A stretch of 64,000 nucleotides of DNA from Pseudofulvibacter geojedonensis (lineage in GTDB: Bacteria > Bacteroidota > Bacteroidia > Flavobacteriales > Flavobacteriaceae): the NCBI RefSeq assembly GCF_042675745.1, contig NZ_JBHTJM010000011.1:62001-126000 (forward strand), written 5' to 3'. This document shows positions 1 to 8,276 of the stretch, in pieces. The first letter of the stretch is position 1. Every line of letters begins with the position of its first letter. A model generated the notes under the pieces. It had not been told where the DNA came from. It ran no database searches and saw only the letters and a program-made list of their open reading frames with translations. A program made the position numbers and the translations under genes.

Positions 1-1237
1 TACAGTTGACGTTGAGTATTCTGTGGTTGAAAAAGGATCTAGTCAAGTTGAATTACAAGGTGGATTTGGTGGAGGTGGATTCATTGGTACTTTAGGTCTA
101 TCATTTAACAACTTCTCTATTAGAAATATCTTTAACAAAGAAGCATATAAGCCACTACCAATGGGTGACGGGCAAAGATTGTCCTTAAGAGCTCAAGCTA
201 GTAGATTTTTTCAAACATATAGCTTTTCATTCTCTGAGCCATGGCTTGGAGGAAGAAGACCTCAACAATTTTCTGTTTCACTATCTCAAACCAGTCAGTT
301 TAGATTCGATCCTGTAGCTAGAGATGTAGATAGAGATCAACGTTTTTTAATTACTGGTGTTACAGTAGGTTTAGCTAGACGATTACAAGTACCTGACGAT
401 TACTTTACACTTAGCACTGCTGTTTCCTTTCAGCATTATAATTTAAAGAACTACCAAACAGGTATTTTTCAAAATATTAGTAATGGTTTTTCTAACAACT
501 TAGCCTTTACAGTAGGTTTATCTAGAAACAGTTTATCTATCAACCCTATTTTCCCTACTGCAGGTTCTAAGTTTGGAGTAACCGGAAAATTTAGTATTCC
601 TTACTCTTTATTTAATGGTGTAGATTATGCAGATTTAGAGCGTCAAAGAGAAATTGCTGTTGAAGATAACAACAGAAATGCTCTAGCTAGAATAGATCAA
701 GAAAAATACAAATGGTTAGAGTTTTACAAAATTAAATTCGACGGAGATTGGTATAATACCTTATACAAAAAATTAGTCTTACGTTCTAATATGCAATTTG
801 GGTTCTTAGGAGCTTATAACAATGATAGAGGTATCATTCCTTTCGAGCGTTTCTTTGTTGGAGGTGATGGTTTAGGAGCTTTTAGTTTAGATGGTAGAGA
901 AGCTGTTGGCTTAAGAGGTTATCCAAACCAATCATTATCTAGCACAGATGGAGGAACCATTTTTAACAAATTCTCTTTAGAACTAAGACACCCAATTACT
1001 ATGAATCCATCTGCTAGTATATTTGCTCTAGCTTTTATGGAAGGAGGTAATTCATATAATACTTTTTCAGATTATAATCCATTTGACATTTATCGTTCAG
1101 CTGGAGCAGGAATTCGTATATTTATGCCAGCCTTTGGATTATTGGGTATCGATTTTGGTTACGGATTTGACACTTTACCAGGTCAACCAAAACGTAACGG
1201 TTGGGAAACTCACTTTATCTTAGGTCAGCAATTTTAA
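1..1237 (+). CDS. bamA: Outer membrane assembly factor BamA, C-terminal part (5' end outside window)
   Basis: Core barrel of the BAM complex, which inserts beta-barrel proteins into the outer membrane. The reading frame is already open at base 2 (reads TVDVEYSVVEKGSSQ), so the true start and the N-terminal POTRA domains lie upstream of the window. Visible are the junction from the last POTRA into the barrel (GGFGGGGFIGTLGLSF), alternating beta-strand pattern over about 400 residues, and the barrel-substrate signature at the end (HFILGQQF), with a terminal Phe. The GLRGYPNQS segment near residue 300 of the visible part matches the conserved VRGF/Y element of Omp85 loop 6. Two OmpH/Skp chaperone genes follow within 40 bases each, the usual flavobacterial order. 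Identification is firm; only the length is unknown. Confidence 0.93.
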   Translation, partial: TVDVEYSVVEKGSSQVELQGGFGGGGFIGTLGLSFNNFSIRNIFNKEAYKPLPMGDGQRLSLRAQASRFFQTYSFSFSEPWLGGRRPQQFSVSLSQTSQFRFDPVARDVDRDQRFLITGVTVGLARRLQVPDDYFTLSTAVSFQHYNLKNYQTGIFQNISNGFSNNLAFTVGLSRNSLSINPIFPTAGSKFGVTGKFSIPYSLFNGVDYADLERQREIAVEDNNRNALARIDQEKYKWLEFYKIKFDGDWYNTLYKKLVLRSNMQFGFLGAYNNDRGIIPFERFFVGGDGLGAFSLDGREAVGLRGYPNQSLSSTDGGTIFNKFSLELRHPITMNPSASIFALAFMEGGNSYNTFSDYNPFDIYRSAGAGIRIFMPAFGLLGIDFGYGFDTLPGQPKRNGWETHFILGQQF

Positions 1238-1273
1238 ATTTTGGCACGATATTTTCAATTAACCTTTTAGATT

Positions 1274-2101
1274 ATGAAAACAAAAGTTCTTTTTATTCTT
1301 TTTTTACTTACTACAACTGTAAGTGTAAAGGCTCAACGAAGTAATATTAGATTAGGATATATTGATACAGAATATATTTTAGAAAATATTCCAGAGTATC
1401 AAGAAGCACTTTCGCAGTTAGACAAAAAGGTACAGAAGTGGAAAAGTGAAATTGACTTAAAACTTCGTAATATTGAAAAGAAAAAAGAAGACTTAAGAAA
1501 CGAACGTGTTTTATTAACTAAAGAATTAATAGAAGAAAAAGAAGAAGAAATTGCAATAGAAGAGGCAGAAATTTTTGACTATCAACAAAAACGATTTGGA
1601 CCAAATGGCGACTTAATTATTCAAAAAAAGACATTAATTCAGCCAGTACAAGACCAAGTTTTAACAGCTGTGCAAGAATTGGCTAAAGCTAAGAAATACG
1701 ATTTTATATTCGATAAATCTGCAGACATAGTAATGCTGTATTCTAACAAAAGACATGATTTAAGCGATTATATAGTTAGAAGTATTACTAGAGCTGCAAA
1801 AAGAAAGCAAGCTAAAAACAGAAAGTCTAAAAAAAATGCAGAAGAAGAAGATGTGATACCTGTTATCAACAAAGAAAAAGATGAAAGACAACGCATATTA
1901 GACGAAAAGAAAGCGAAAAGACAAAAAGAATTAGAGGAAAGAAAAAAGAAAGCTTTAGAAGCAAGGGAAGCGAAAAGAAAGGCTTTTGAAGAAAGAAGAA
2001 AAAAACTGTTGGAAGAAAGAGAAGCTAAAAAGAATAAAAATTCCAACTCATCTCCTCAAGCCCCAGCAGAAGAGAATAACGAAGAAAACGAACCTAAATA
2101 A
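1274..2101 (+). CDS. OmpH/Skp family periplasmic chaperone with long charged helical tail
   Basis: 275 residues. A signal peptide is clear (residues 1-20, ending VSVKA before Q21). Residues 25-180 are the OmpH/Skp fold: a start strand (RLGYIDTEYILENIPEYQ), a long coiled-coil hairpin, then KYDFIFDKSADIVMLYSN. Skp holds unfolded outer-membrane proteins in the periplasm for BamA, which is the gene 36 bases upstream. Unlike the second copy downstream, this one has an extra tail of about 60 residues (roughly 199-258) made almost only of Glu, Lys, Arg and Ala, which looks like a single charged alpha helix, followed by a short Asn/Ser/Pro/Glu end. Same operon as bamA. The role of the tail is unknown. 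Confidence 0.88.
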   Translation: MKTKVLFILFLLTTTVSVKAQRSNIRLGYIDTEYILENIPEYQEALSQLDKKVQKWKSEIDLKLRNIEKKKEDLRNERVLLTKELIEEKEEEIAIEEAEIFDYQQKRFGPNGDLIIQKKTLIQPVQDQVLTAVQELAKAKKYDFIFDKSADIVMLYSNKRHDLSDYIVRSITRAAKRKQAKNRKSKKNAEEEDVIPVINKEKDERQRILDEKKAKRQKELEERKKKALEAREAKRKAFEERRKKLLEEREAKKNKNSNSSPQAPAEENNEENEPK

Positions 2102-2132
2102 ATAAAATTTAACAATAATTAATACCAAGAAG

Positions 2133-2642
2133 ATGAAGAAAATTAAAACTCTTTTATTAGCAGCTGTAACATTTTTAGGAGCTGTTAGCATGACTCAAGC
2201 ACAAAGTAAAGTTGCACATATTGATACGCAAAAGTTAATTGCTGATATGCCAGCTATGAAAGCTGCTCAAAATCAATTAGAAAAGTTGCAAAAAACTTAT
2301 GAAGCAGACATACAAACTATGGCTACAGAGCTTCAAAATAAAATGAAACAGTACCAAGCTGAAGCAGCTACAAAAACAGATGCCGAAAATCAAAAGCGTG
2401 GTGCAGAAGTTCAAGGAATGCAAGATAACATTTTAAAATATCGCCAGAACGCAGAACAAGAAATGGGTAAAAAACAAGAAAACTTGATTAAGCCTATTAT
2501 GGAAAAAGCTCGTTTAGCTATCCAAAAAGTAGCAAGAGCAAAAGGTTATCAATATGTAATCGATGCTACTGCTGGTTCTGGACTAATTTTAGCAGACGGA
2601 CCAGATTTAACTGCAGATGTAAAAAAAGAACTGGGTATGTAA
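2133..2642 (+). CDS. OmpH/Skp family periplasmic chaperone
   Basis: 169 residues, the usual length for Skp/OmpH. The signal peptide is residues 1-23 (AVSMTQA before Q). The mature protein begins with the OmpH strand SKVAHIDTQKLIADMP, followed by a coiled coil rich in Gln, Glu, Lys and Ala (about 45-125) and the closing segment GYQYVIDATAGSGLILA. It is the second of two paralogous chaperone genes behind bamA, 31 bases after the first, and the last gene of the operon because a strong terminator follows at 2666. Expected role: carrying nascent outer-membrane proteins through the periplasm to the BAM complex. Confidence 0.9.
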   Translation: MKKIKTLLLAAVTFLGAVSMTQAQSKVAHIDTQKLIADMPAMKAAQNQLEKLQKTYEADIQTMATELQNKMKQYQAEAATKTDAENQKRGAEVQGMQDNILKYRQNAEQEMGKKQENLIKPIMEKARLAIQKVARAKGYQYVIDATAGSGLILADGPDLTADVKKELGM

Positions 2643-2665
2643 TTACCTAAATATCAAAAACATAT

Positions 2666-2702
2666 AAAACCCAGCAAACCATTGTGTTTGCTGGGTTTTT
2701 TA
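2666..2702 (+). terminator. Rho-independent terminator of the bamA-ompH operon
   Basis: The arms AACCCAGCAAAC and GTTTGCTGGGTT pair perfectly around a six-base loop (CATTGT) and run into a T tract. It lies 24 bases after the second ompH stop. Confidence 0.9.
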
Positions 2703-2745
2703 GTTATCTTACATTACTATCAATAATTTTTCTCACAAATAATTA

Positions 2746-2776
2746 TTTGTACTTATATTTTTTTGTAGTATATTAC
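2746..2776 (+). promoter_or_regulatory. Candidate Bacteroidota promoter for the M43 protease gene
   Basis: TTTG at 2746-2749, then 19 bases, then TATATTAC at 2769-2776. The -33 element and spacing fit the Bacteroidota primary sigma consensus, while the -7 element matches only the TATATT part of TAnnTTTG. The start codon is 31 bases downstream. Confidence 0.4.
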
Positions 2777-2806
2777 CTACCTATTAACCAAAAATAATTA
2801 TTAATT

Positions 2807-4948
2807 ATGAGAAAAATTGTACTTATTCTATGCTTATTTATTGCTAGTATAGGAATAGCACAACAGCGTAACTGTGCTTCTATGGAAAACCTGGAATACA
2901 GAGAAGCAAATGACCCTGGGCTGAAACAACGAATGGCTAACATTGAAGCTTTTACCAAGCAGCATATTCAAAACACACCCGCAAGTCAAAAAATTAATGG
3001 AGATATCATAACCATTCCAGTTGTAGTACATGTTATTTACAACAGTGCTAAAACCGAAGAAAACATCAGTGACGCACAAATTCAATCTCAAATAGATGTA
3101 TTGAATGAAGATTTTAGACGTACTAATAGTGATGCAGACAATACTTGGTCTCAAGCAGCAGACACTCAAATAGAGTTCTGTTTAGCATCTGTAGACCCTA
3201 ACGGTAATGCTACTAACGGTATAACACGTAAGTCATCAAGCAAAGCATCTTGGGGTACATCTGATGACATGAAGAAAGCCTCACAAGGAGGAGTAAATCC
3301 ATGGAATACTGCAGAGTATTTAAATATGTGGGTTTGTAATATTGGTGGTGGTATTTTAGGATATGCACAATTCCCAGGTGGTAGCGCTGCAACAGATGGT
3401 GTTGTAATGAGTCCACAATATTTTGGTAGCAAAAACAAAGGTACTGGATTTTATTTGGCAGCAAATTTTGATTTGGGTAGAACTACAACTCATGAAGTTG
3501 GTCATTATTTAAACTTAAGACATATTTGGGGTGATGGACCATGTGGTTCTGACGATTTTGTGTCTGACACTCCTGAATCTGATGCCGCTAATTACGGATG
3601 TGCTACAGGTCATTCATCATGTGGATCTACAGATATGGTACAAAACTATATGGATTATAGTAATGATTCATGTATGAACTTATATACTCAAGGGCAGAAA
3701 GACAGAATGAGAGCTGTATTAGCTCCAGGAGGATCAAGAAGAGCTTTAGCTTTATCAGACAAATGTGGGGCTGCTCCAACACCAACATGTACTGACGGAA
3801 TTCAAAATGGAGATGAAACTGGTGTAGATTGCGGTGGTTCTTGTGCTCCTTGTAATACTCCTCCAACTTGTACTGATGGAATTCAGAATGGAGATGAAAC
3901 TGGTGTAGACTGTGGTGGTTCTTCATGTGAGCCTTGTCAGACTGGATGTAATGAAAATGAAGTAATTGTAAAAATAACTTTTGATAACTATCCAGAAGAA
4001 ACTAGCTGGGAAATTAAAAATGATAGTGGAACAGTTGTAGCATCTAAATCATACTCTTCTTCTAACCCTGATGGTTCAACAGTAGAAGAAAAGTATTGCT
4101 TACCAAATGATTGTTATACTTTTACGATAAAAGATGCTTACGGAGATGGAATATGCTGTTCATACGGAAATGGTTCTTATACCGTTACTGGGCCTAATGG
4201 CGTAATTAAATCAGGTGGATCATTTACATCTTCAGAAGCTACTAACTTCTGTTTTGGTACAACAGCTCCAACTTGTTCAGACGGAATTCAAAATGGAGAT
4301 GAAACTGGTGTAGATTGTGGTGGTTCTTGTGCTCCTTGCCAGCCTACATGTTCTGATGTTAAACTAAGACTTAAATTTGATAATTATCCAGAAGAAACTA
4401 GCTGGGAAATTAAAAACAATAGTGGTACTGTAGTAGCATCTGGAGGAACATACGCGAATCAAGCTGATGGAAGTATCTTGAATATTACTGAATGCTTACC
4501 TGCAGGTTGCTATTCTTTAGTTATGAAAGATGCTTATGGTGACGGAATGTGCTGTAGTTATGGTAACGGTTCGTTTAGACTTACTAATGTGTCTACTGGT
4601 GCTGTTTTAGCTTCAGGTGCTTCATTTAATTCTACTATAACCAAAAACTTCTGTATAGGAACAACTAGAAATGATATGTTACTTACTGAAGAAGCTCCTA
4701 CATCTAGAAAAGCATTTGGTATTAAACTGTTCCCGAACCCAGTTAGCGAAGGAACTCTAAATATTGTGAAAGAAAGCGACCATAATGCTAGCTATAAAAT
4801 TGTAAACCATATTGGACAAGAATTATTGTCTGGAGAAATCAAGGATATGAAATCGAGTATAAATGTTAACCAATTAAAAACTGGTGTATACTTTATTTCT
4901 ATCTCAACTTCAAAAGAAACAATAACTAAACAATTTATTAAGCGCTAA
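2807..4948 (+). CDS. Secreted M43 (pappalysin-type) zinc metalloprotease with T9SS sorting domain
   Basis: 713 residues. Signal peptide 1-19 (IASIGIAQ). The catalytic domain spans about 50-315 and carries the metzincin zinc motif HEVGHYLNLRHIWG with zinc ligands His229, His233 and His239, followed by the Met-turn segment NYMDYSNDSCM. This is the layout of cytophagalysin-like M43B proteases. After it come three copies of a cysteine-rich motif, CTDGIQNGDETGVDCGG (starting near residues 328, 355 and 490), and two copies of a module of about 100 residues with FDNYPEETSWEI and DAYGDG.CCSYGNGS. The last 75 residues are a type A T9SS sorting domain (FPNPVSEGTLNI, ending KQFIKR), so the protein should be exported and anchored or released at the cell surface. 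It has its own promoter and terminator. The substrate is unknown. Confidence 0.9.
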   Translation: MRKIVLILCLFIASIGIAQQRNCASMENLEYREANDPGLKQRMANIEAFTKQHIQNTPASQKINGDIITIPVVVHVIYNSAKTEENISDAQIQSQIDVLNEDFRRTNSDADNTWSQAADTQIEFCLASVDPNGNATNGITRKSSSKASWGTSDDMKKASQGGVNPWNTAEYLNMWVCNIGGGILGYAQFPGGSAATDGVVMSPQYFGSKNKGTGFYLAANFDLGRTTTHEVGHYLNLRHIWGDGPCGSDDFVSDTPESDAANYGCATGHSSCGSTDMVQNYMDYSNDSCMNLYTQGQKDRMRAVLAPGGSRRALALSDKCGAAPTPTCTDGIQNGDETGVDCGGSCAPCNTPPTCTDGIQNGDETGVDCGGSSCEPCQTGCNENEVIVKITFDNYPEETSWEIKNDSGTVVASKSYSSSNPDGSTVEEKYCLPNDCYTFTIKDAYGDGICCSYGNGSYTVTGPNGVIKSGGSFTSSEATNFCFGTTAPTCSDGIQNGDETGVDCGGSCAPCQPTCSDVKLRLKFDNYPEETSWEIKNNSGTVVASGGTYANQADGSILNITECLPAGCYSLVMKDAYGDGMCCSYGNGSFRLTNVSTGAVLASGASFNSTITKNFCIGTTRNDMLLTEEAPTSRKAFGIKLFPNPVSEGTLNIVKESDHNASYKIVNHIGQELLSGEIKDMKSSINVNQLKTGVYFISISTSKETITKQFIKR
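3788..4661 (+). repeat. Tandem coding repeats in the M43 protease
   Basis: Three near-identical copies of the CTDGIQNGDETG motif begin at 3788, 3869 and 4274. They are interleaved with two copies of a module of about 300 bases (about 3944-4264 and 4349-4661) that share FDNYPEETSWEIKN and KDAYGDG. Identity is visible at DNA level too (for example GGAATTCAAAATGGAGATG), which suggests fairly recent internal duplication. Confidence 0.8.
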
Positions 4949-4970
4949 TAACTAACCAAGCTTATTAATT

Positions 4971-5001
4971 AAAACTCGAAGGTTCTCCTTCGAGTTTTTT
5001 T
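4971..5001 (+). terminator. Rho-independent terminator after the M43 protease
   Basis: AACTCGAAGG and CCTTCGAGTT pair around the loop TTCT, followed by seven T. Confidence 0.88.
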
Positions 5002-5031
5002 ATGTTTAATTTTACTACTTTAGCTTTGTTT

Positions 5032-6354
5032 ATGATTCATTATTTAAAAAAACACAAAACAATTACTTTAAGCATAATAACTAGTGTAATTATTTTTTGC
5101 TTTTTTGCTTACCAATTAGAACGAAGGAATTTCTATGAATTAATATTTTCATTTTCATTTTTATTCGGATTATTTTTATACCAATTCAACAAAATAAGCT
5201 CTTGGAAATTATTAGTATTTATAGCTATTGCGTTTAGATTAATATTCCTATTTGCTATTCCTAATTTATCTCAAGATTTTTATCGATTTATATGGGACGG
5301 TCGAATGTTATTAAATGGGCTCAATCCGTATTTATATTTACCACAAGATTTTATCTTAGGAAATTACATTATTCCCAATCAAGCAAATGAACTTGTAAAC
5401 GGAATGCAAGAATTAAATGCTAGTCATTATAGTAATTACCCTCCTCTTAACCAGCTATGTTTTTTAATAGCAGCTCTGCTTTTTAATAATAATATTCTAG
5501 GTAGCATTATAGTTATGAGAGTCTTACTAATAGTAGCAGATATTGGCATATTATATATTGGAAAGAAATTACTTATAAGCTTAAACCTTAACCCTAAGTT
5601 TATTTTCTTTTATCTTCTCAATCCATTTATTATTATTGAATTAATAGGTAACTTACACTTTGAAGGATTCATGATTTTCTTCTTATTATGGGGTATATAC
5701 TTATTCCAAAAAGGAAAATGGAAAATTGCAGCTTTACTAATTGCTTGTTCTATTAGTATCAAACTTCTTCCATTATTATTTCTACCTTTATTTTTCTCTA
5801 GGTTAAAAATAAATGAATTGATAACGTTTTACTCCGTAATTGGTGGGCTAACTATAATTTTCTTCATCCCTTTTTTATCAGAGGAGCTTATACATAATTA
5901 TTCAAAATCTATAGGTTTATGGTTTGGTCAATTTGAATTTAATGGTAGTTTTCACAATCTCATTAAATATATAGGCAAACAATTTGATGTGATTAACATA
6001 ACTAAAATCTTAGGTAAAACAACCCCAATACTAGTTTTTGTATATGTAATCTACCTAAGCCTTAAAAGGAAAATAGAAAACACAATTACACTTATTTCTT
6101 TTATGGTATTAACCCTAAGTTTTTATTTGTTTACTACTGCTACTGTTCACCCATGGTATGTAGCTATGTTATTAGCTCTTTCTATATTTACAAAATATCG
6201 TTTTCCGTTAGTTTGGAGTTTTAGTATTATGCTTAGTTATTCTTTCTACCGAGATGAAAATTTCTCCAACAATTATTTATTATTATTTTTAGAATATGCA
6301 ATCGTATTTGGTTATATGATGTATGAATTTACCACAAAAAAAAATCCCGCATAA
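5032..6354 (+). CDS. GT-C fold membrane glycosyltransferase (mannosyltransferase-like)
   Basis: 440 residues from the chosen ATG. It is very hydrophobic, with about ten predicted membrane helices. The first periplasmic loop carries a conserved acidic segment (SQDFYRFIWDGRMLLNGLNP), as in GT87/PIG-M-like lipid-linked sugar transferases, and later segments such as ISIKLLPLLFLPLFF and TTATVHPWYVAMLL fit that family. These enzymes use polyprenyl-phosphate sugars on the periplasmic side of the inner membrane. Substrate and acceptor cannot be told. An upstream in-frame ATG at 5002 would start inside the T tract of the preceding terminator, so 5032 (MIHYLKKHK) is preferred. A TAnnTTTG-like box (TAGCTTTG, 5021-5028) lies just upstream, so the leader would be very short. 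The 3' end overlaps the terminator of the convergent gene. Confidence 0.75.
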   Translation: MIHYLKKHKTITLSIITSVIIFCFFAYQLERRNFYELIFSFSFLFGLFLYQFNKISSWKLLVFIAIAFRLIFLFAIPNLSQDFYRFIWDGRMLLNGLNPYLYLPQDFILGNYIIPNQANELVNGMQELNASHYSNYPPLNQLCFLIAALLFNNNILGSIIVMRVLLIVADIGILYIGKKLLISLNLNPKFIFFYLLNPFIIIELIGNLHFEGFMIFFLLWGIYLFQKGKWKIAALLIACSISIKLLPLLFLPLFFSRLKINELITFYSVIGGLTIIFFIPFLSEELIHNYSKSIGLWFGQFEFNGSFHNLIKYIGKQFDVINITKILGKTTPILVFVYVIYLSLKRKIENTITLISFMVLTLSFYLFTTATVHPWYVAMLLALSIFTKYRFPLVWSFSIMLSYSFYRDENFSNNYLLLFLEYAIVFGYMMYEFTTKKNPA

Positions 6355-6369
6355 GCAGGATTCTTCTTG
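6336..6369 (-). terminator. Terminator of the pseudouridine synthase gene, overlapping the glycosyltransferase stop
   Basis: On the minus strand AATCCTGC, loop TTAT and GCGGGATT are followed by nine T. There is one mismatch in the stem. The loop contains the stop codon of the convergent glycosyltransferase gene, so the two genes share these bases. Confidence 0.8.
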
Positions 6370-6387
6370 GTTATTATAAGCTTAAAA

Positions 6388-7191
6388 TTATTTAAAGTGT
6401 TTTAAATTTATCACTTCTTGCTCTGTTAAATGGCGCCATCTTCCTCTTGCGATATCCTTTTTGGTTAGTTCACCAATCATCACACAATCTAGCTTTAATA
6501 TATCGTAATTTAACTTTTCAAAAATAGTTCTTAATACACTATTTCCTATATTTAAAATACTAATACCAACTTCTTTTTTAGGTGCTCCTTTTATATAACT
6601 AGCTTCAACTACAGTTATCTTTTTTCCGTCTACGGTTATTCCTTCTTGAATTTGTTTTAAATCTTCTTGTTTTAGGTTTTTATCTAGTTCAACATGAAAT
6701 AAACGCTTCACTCCTGTTTTAGAGTTTGTAAACTTTTGTGTTAACTCATCGTCATTCGTACATAAAATTAACCCAGTTGAGTTCCTTCCTAATCTTCCAA
6801 TAGGTTTAATTCTAGAATTCGTAGAGTTAGCTACTAAATCCATTACAGTTCTTCCCTTAGCGTCACTTGTAGTTGTGGCAAACCCTTTAGGTTTATTTAA
6901 TAAAACATAAGCCTTTTTTTCTGGGTTAATTCTTGCACCATCAAAACGAACTTCATCATCTAATTTTACTTTATACCCCATTTCAGTTACTACCTTGCCA
7001 TTTACAGTAACACTTCCTATAGAAATATGCATATCTGCCTCTCTACGAGAGCACATACCCGAATTAGCTATATATTTATTTAAACGTACTTCGTTCGAAT
7101 TTTTATTAGGCTTAGGCTTGTTTGCCGAAGCGTTTTTCTTTGGTCCTTTCGTAAAGGGTCTTTTCCCTTTTTCTTGTCTTTCTCTTGACAT
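6388..7191 (-). CDS. RsuA/RluB-family rRNA pseudouridine synthase lacking the canonical catalytic Asp
   Basis: 267 residues. A basic N-terminal tail (1-35) is followed by an S4 RNA-binding domain (about 36-85; VRLNKYIANSGMCSRREAD) and a pseudouridine synthase domain (about 93-260; YVLLNKPKGFATT). The domain order and size match RluB/RsuA/RluE/RluF enzymes, which isomerise uridines in rRNA. The key motif II, normally GRLDxxTxGLLLxTND, reads GRLGRNSTGLILCTND here: Gly135 (GGA, bases 6787-6789) replaces the catalytic Asp. The rest of the fold looks intact. It is therefore either a lineage-specific variant or an RNA-binding protein without catalysis. It is transcribed alone, away from terC. Confidence 0.82.
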   Translation of the reverse strand: MSRERQEKGKRPFTKGPKKNASANKPKPNKNSNEVRLNKYIANSGMCSRREADMHISIGSVTVNGKVVTEMGYKVKLDDEVRFDGARINPEKKAYVLLNKPKGFATTTSDAKGRTVMDLVANSTNSRIKPIGRLGRNSTGLILCTNDDELTQKFTNSKTGVKRLFHVELDKNLKQEDLKQIQEGITVDGKKITVVEASYIKGAPKKEVGISILNIGNSVLRTIFEKLNYDILKLDCVMIGELTKKDIARGRWRHLTEQEVINLKHFK

Positions 7192-7208
7192 AGCTTAAAA
7201 ATTTTCGG

Positions 7209-7216
7209 CAAAGATA
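7209..7216 (-). promoter_or_regulatory. Candidate -7 element for the pseudouridine synthase gene
   Basis: The minus strand reads TATCTTTG, an exact TAnnTTTG match, 18 bases before the ATG. No TTG is found at the expected -33 position. Confidence 0.42.
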
Positions 7217-7423
7217 CAGCTAAATATTCTAGATTATTCATTAATTCACTATCAAAATACCCTTGTTATGAAGTATTTACACCTCTTACTCCCTTTAAAT
7301 TTTATCTTCTTACTCTTATATGAGTCAGTTAGCATCAATAAGCTCTATTAAAAACAATAATCTTTTCTTGGCTTTTAGAACAATATTAAAAACCTATATA
7401 TAACTTATTTACACCATGGTGAC

Positions 7424-7453
7424 TTGTTATCTATAATAGAATAATTATCTTCG
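7424..7453 (+). promoter_or_regulatory. Promoter of the terC operon
   Basis: TTG (7424-7426), 19 bases, TATCTTCG (7446-7453), one change from TATCTTTG. Transcription would start near 7460, 13 bases before the preferred ATG. That argues against a TTG start at 7455. Confidence 0.62.
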
Positions 7454-7472
7454 TTTGTCAAACTTCATAATC

Positions 7473-8276
7473 ATGACTGAATTATTATCATTAGATAGCC
7501 TTTTTACTTTATTAATGCTTGTTTTACTTCAAGCTGTTTTAGGTTTTGACAACCTATTATATATTTCTTTGGAGTCTAAAAAAGCTCCTATAGAAAAACA
7601 AAGTTTTGTTAGAAAAATGGGAGTAGGACTTGCTATTGTTTTACGCATAGTTTTACTATTTGCTCTAATGTCTTTAATTCAATATTTCCAGAATCCTTTT
7701 TTAAGCACCCATAATGACATTATAGCTTTTAATTTCAATGTTCACAGTTTAATTGTTCTTCTTGGAGGTGTTTTTATTATCTATACAGCCATAAAAGAAA
7801 TATGGCACATGATGCTAATAAAAGAACATGAAGAAACAGAAAAGAAAAAAATGTCAATTAACACTGTAATCACTTGGATCGTTATCATGAACTTGGTGTT
7901 TTCTTTTGATTCTATTTTAAGCGCAATGGCTTTAACAAGTCATATGGAGTATACAAGCCAACTAACATTAATGACTATTGCTATTATTTTAGGTGGTGTT
8001 TTAATGATTGTAATGGCAGATAAAGTGTCTAAATTCTTGCAAAAAAATAGAATGTACGAAGTATTAGGCCTGTTCATATTACTAATTGTGGGTATCATGT
8101 TACTTACAGAAGGTGGACACTTAGCTCATTTACATTTGTTTGGTAATGAAATTACACCTATGAGTAAAACCACTTTTTACTTTATAATTATCACTTTAGT
8201 CCTAATTGATCTAGTACAAGGCAGGTATCAAAAAAAGTTATTAGCCCAAAAACACAAGAGAGAAACTAATGAATAA
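7473..8276 (+). CDS. TerC family integral membrane protein
   Basis: 267 residues from the ATG at 7473 (MTELLSLDS). TerC/Alx-type proteins have seven or more membrane helices with conserved acidic residues in the first (LQAVLGFDNLLYISL) and central (MNLVFSFDSILSAMAL) helices, and both are present. Family members are tied to tellurite resistance, manganese export or metal loading of exported proteins; which applies here is unknown. A His-rich stretch (EGGHLAHLHLFG) sits in a late loop. The gene overlaps the next one by 8 bases (ATGAATAA), so the two are translationally coupled. The start follows from the promoter position. Confidence 0.85.
   Translation: MTELLSLDSLFTLLMLVLLQAVLGFDNLLYISLESKKAPIEKQSFVRKMGVGLAIVLRIVLLFALMSLIQYFQNPFLSTHNDIIAFNFNVHSLIVLLGGVFIIYTAIKEIWHMMLIKEHEETEKKKMSINTVITWIVIMNLVFSFDSILSAMALTSHMEYTSQLTLMTIAIILGGVLMIVMADKVSKFLQKNRMYEVLGLFILLIVGIMLLTEGGHLAHLHLFGNEITPMSKTTFYFIIITLVLIDLVQGRYQKKLLAQKHKRETNE

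Noticed and set aside
1768..2046. 92-codon hydrophobic frame antisense to the first ompH
   Set aside because: It is the complement of the Lys/Glu-rich tail, which gives Phe/Leu/Ser runs; not a gene.
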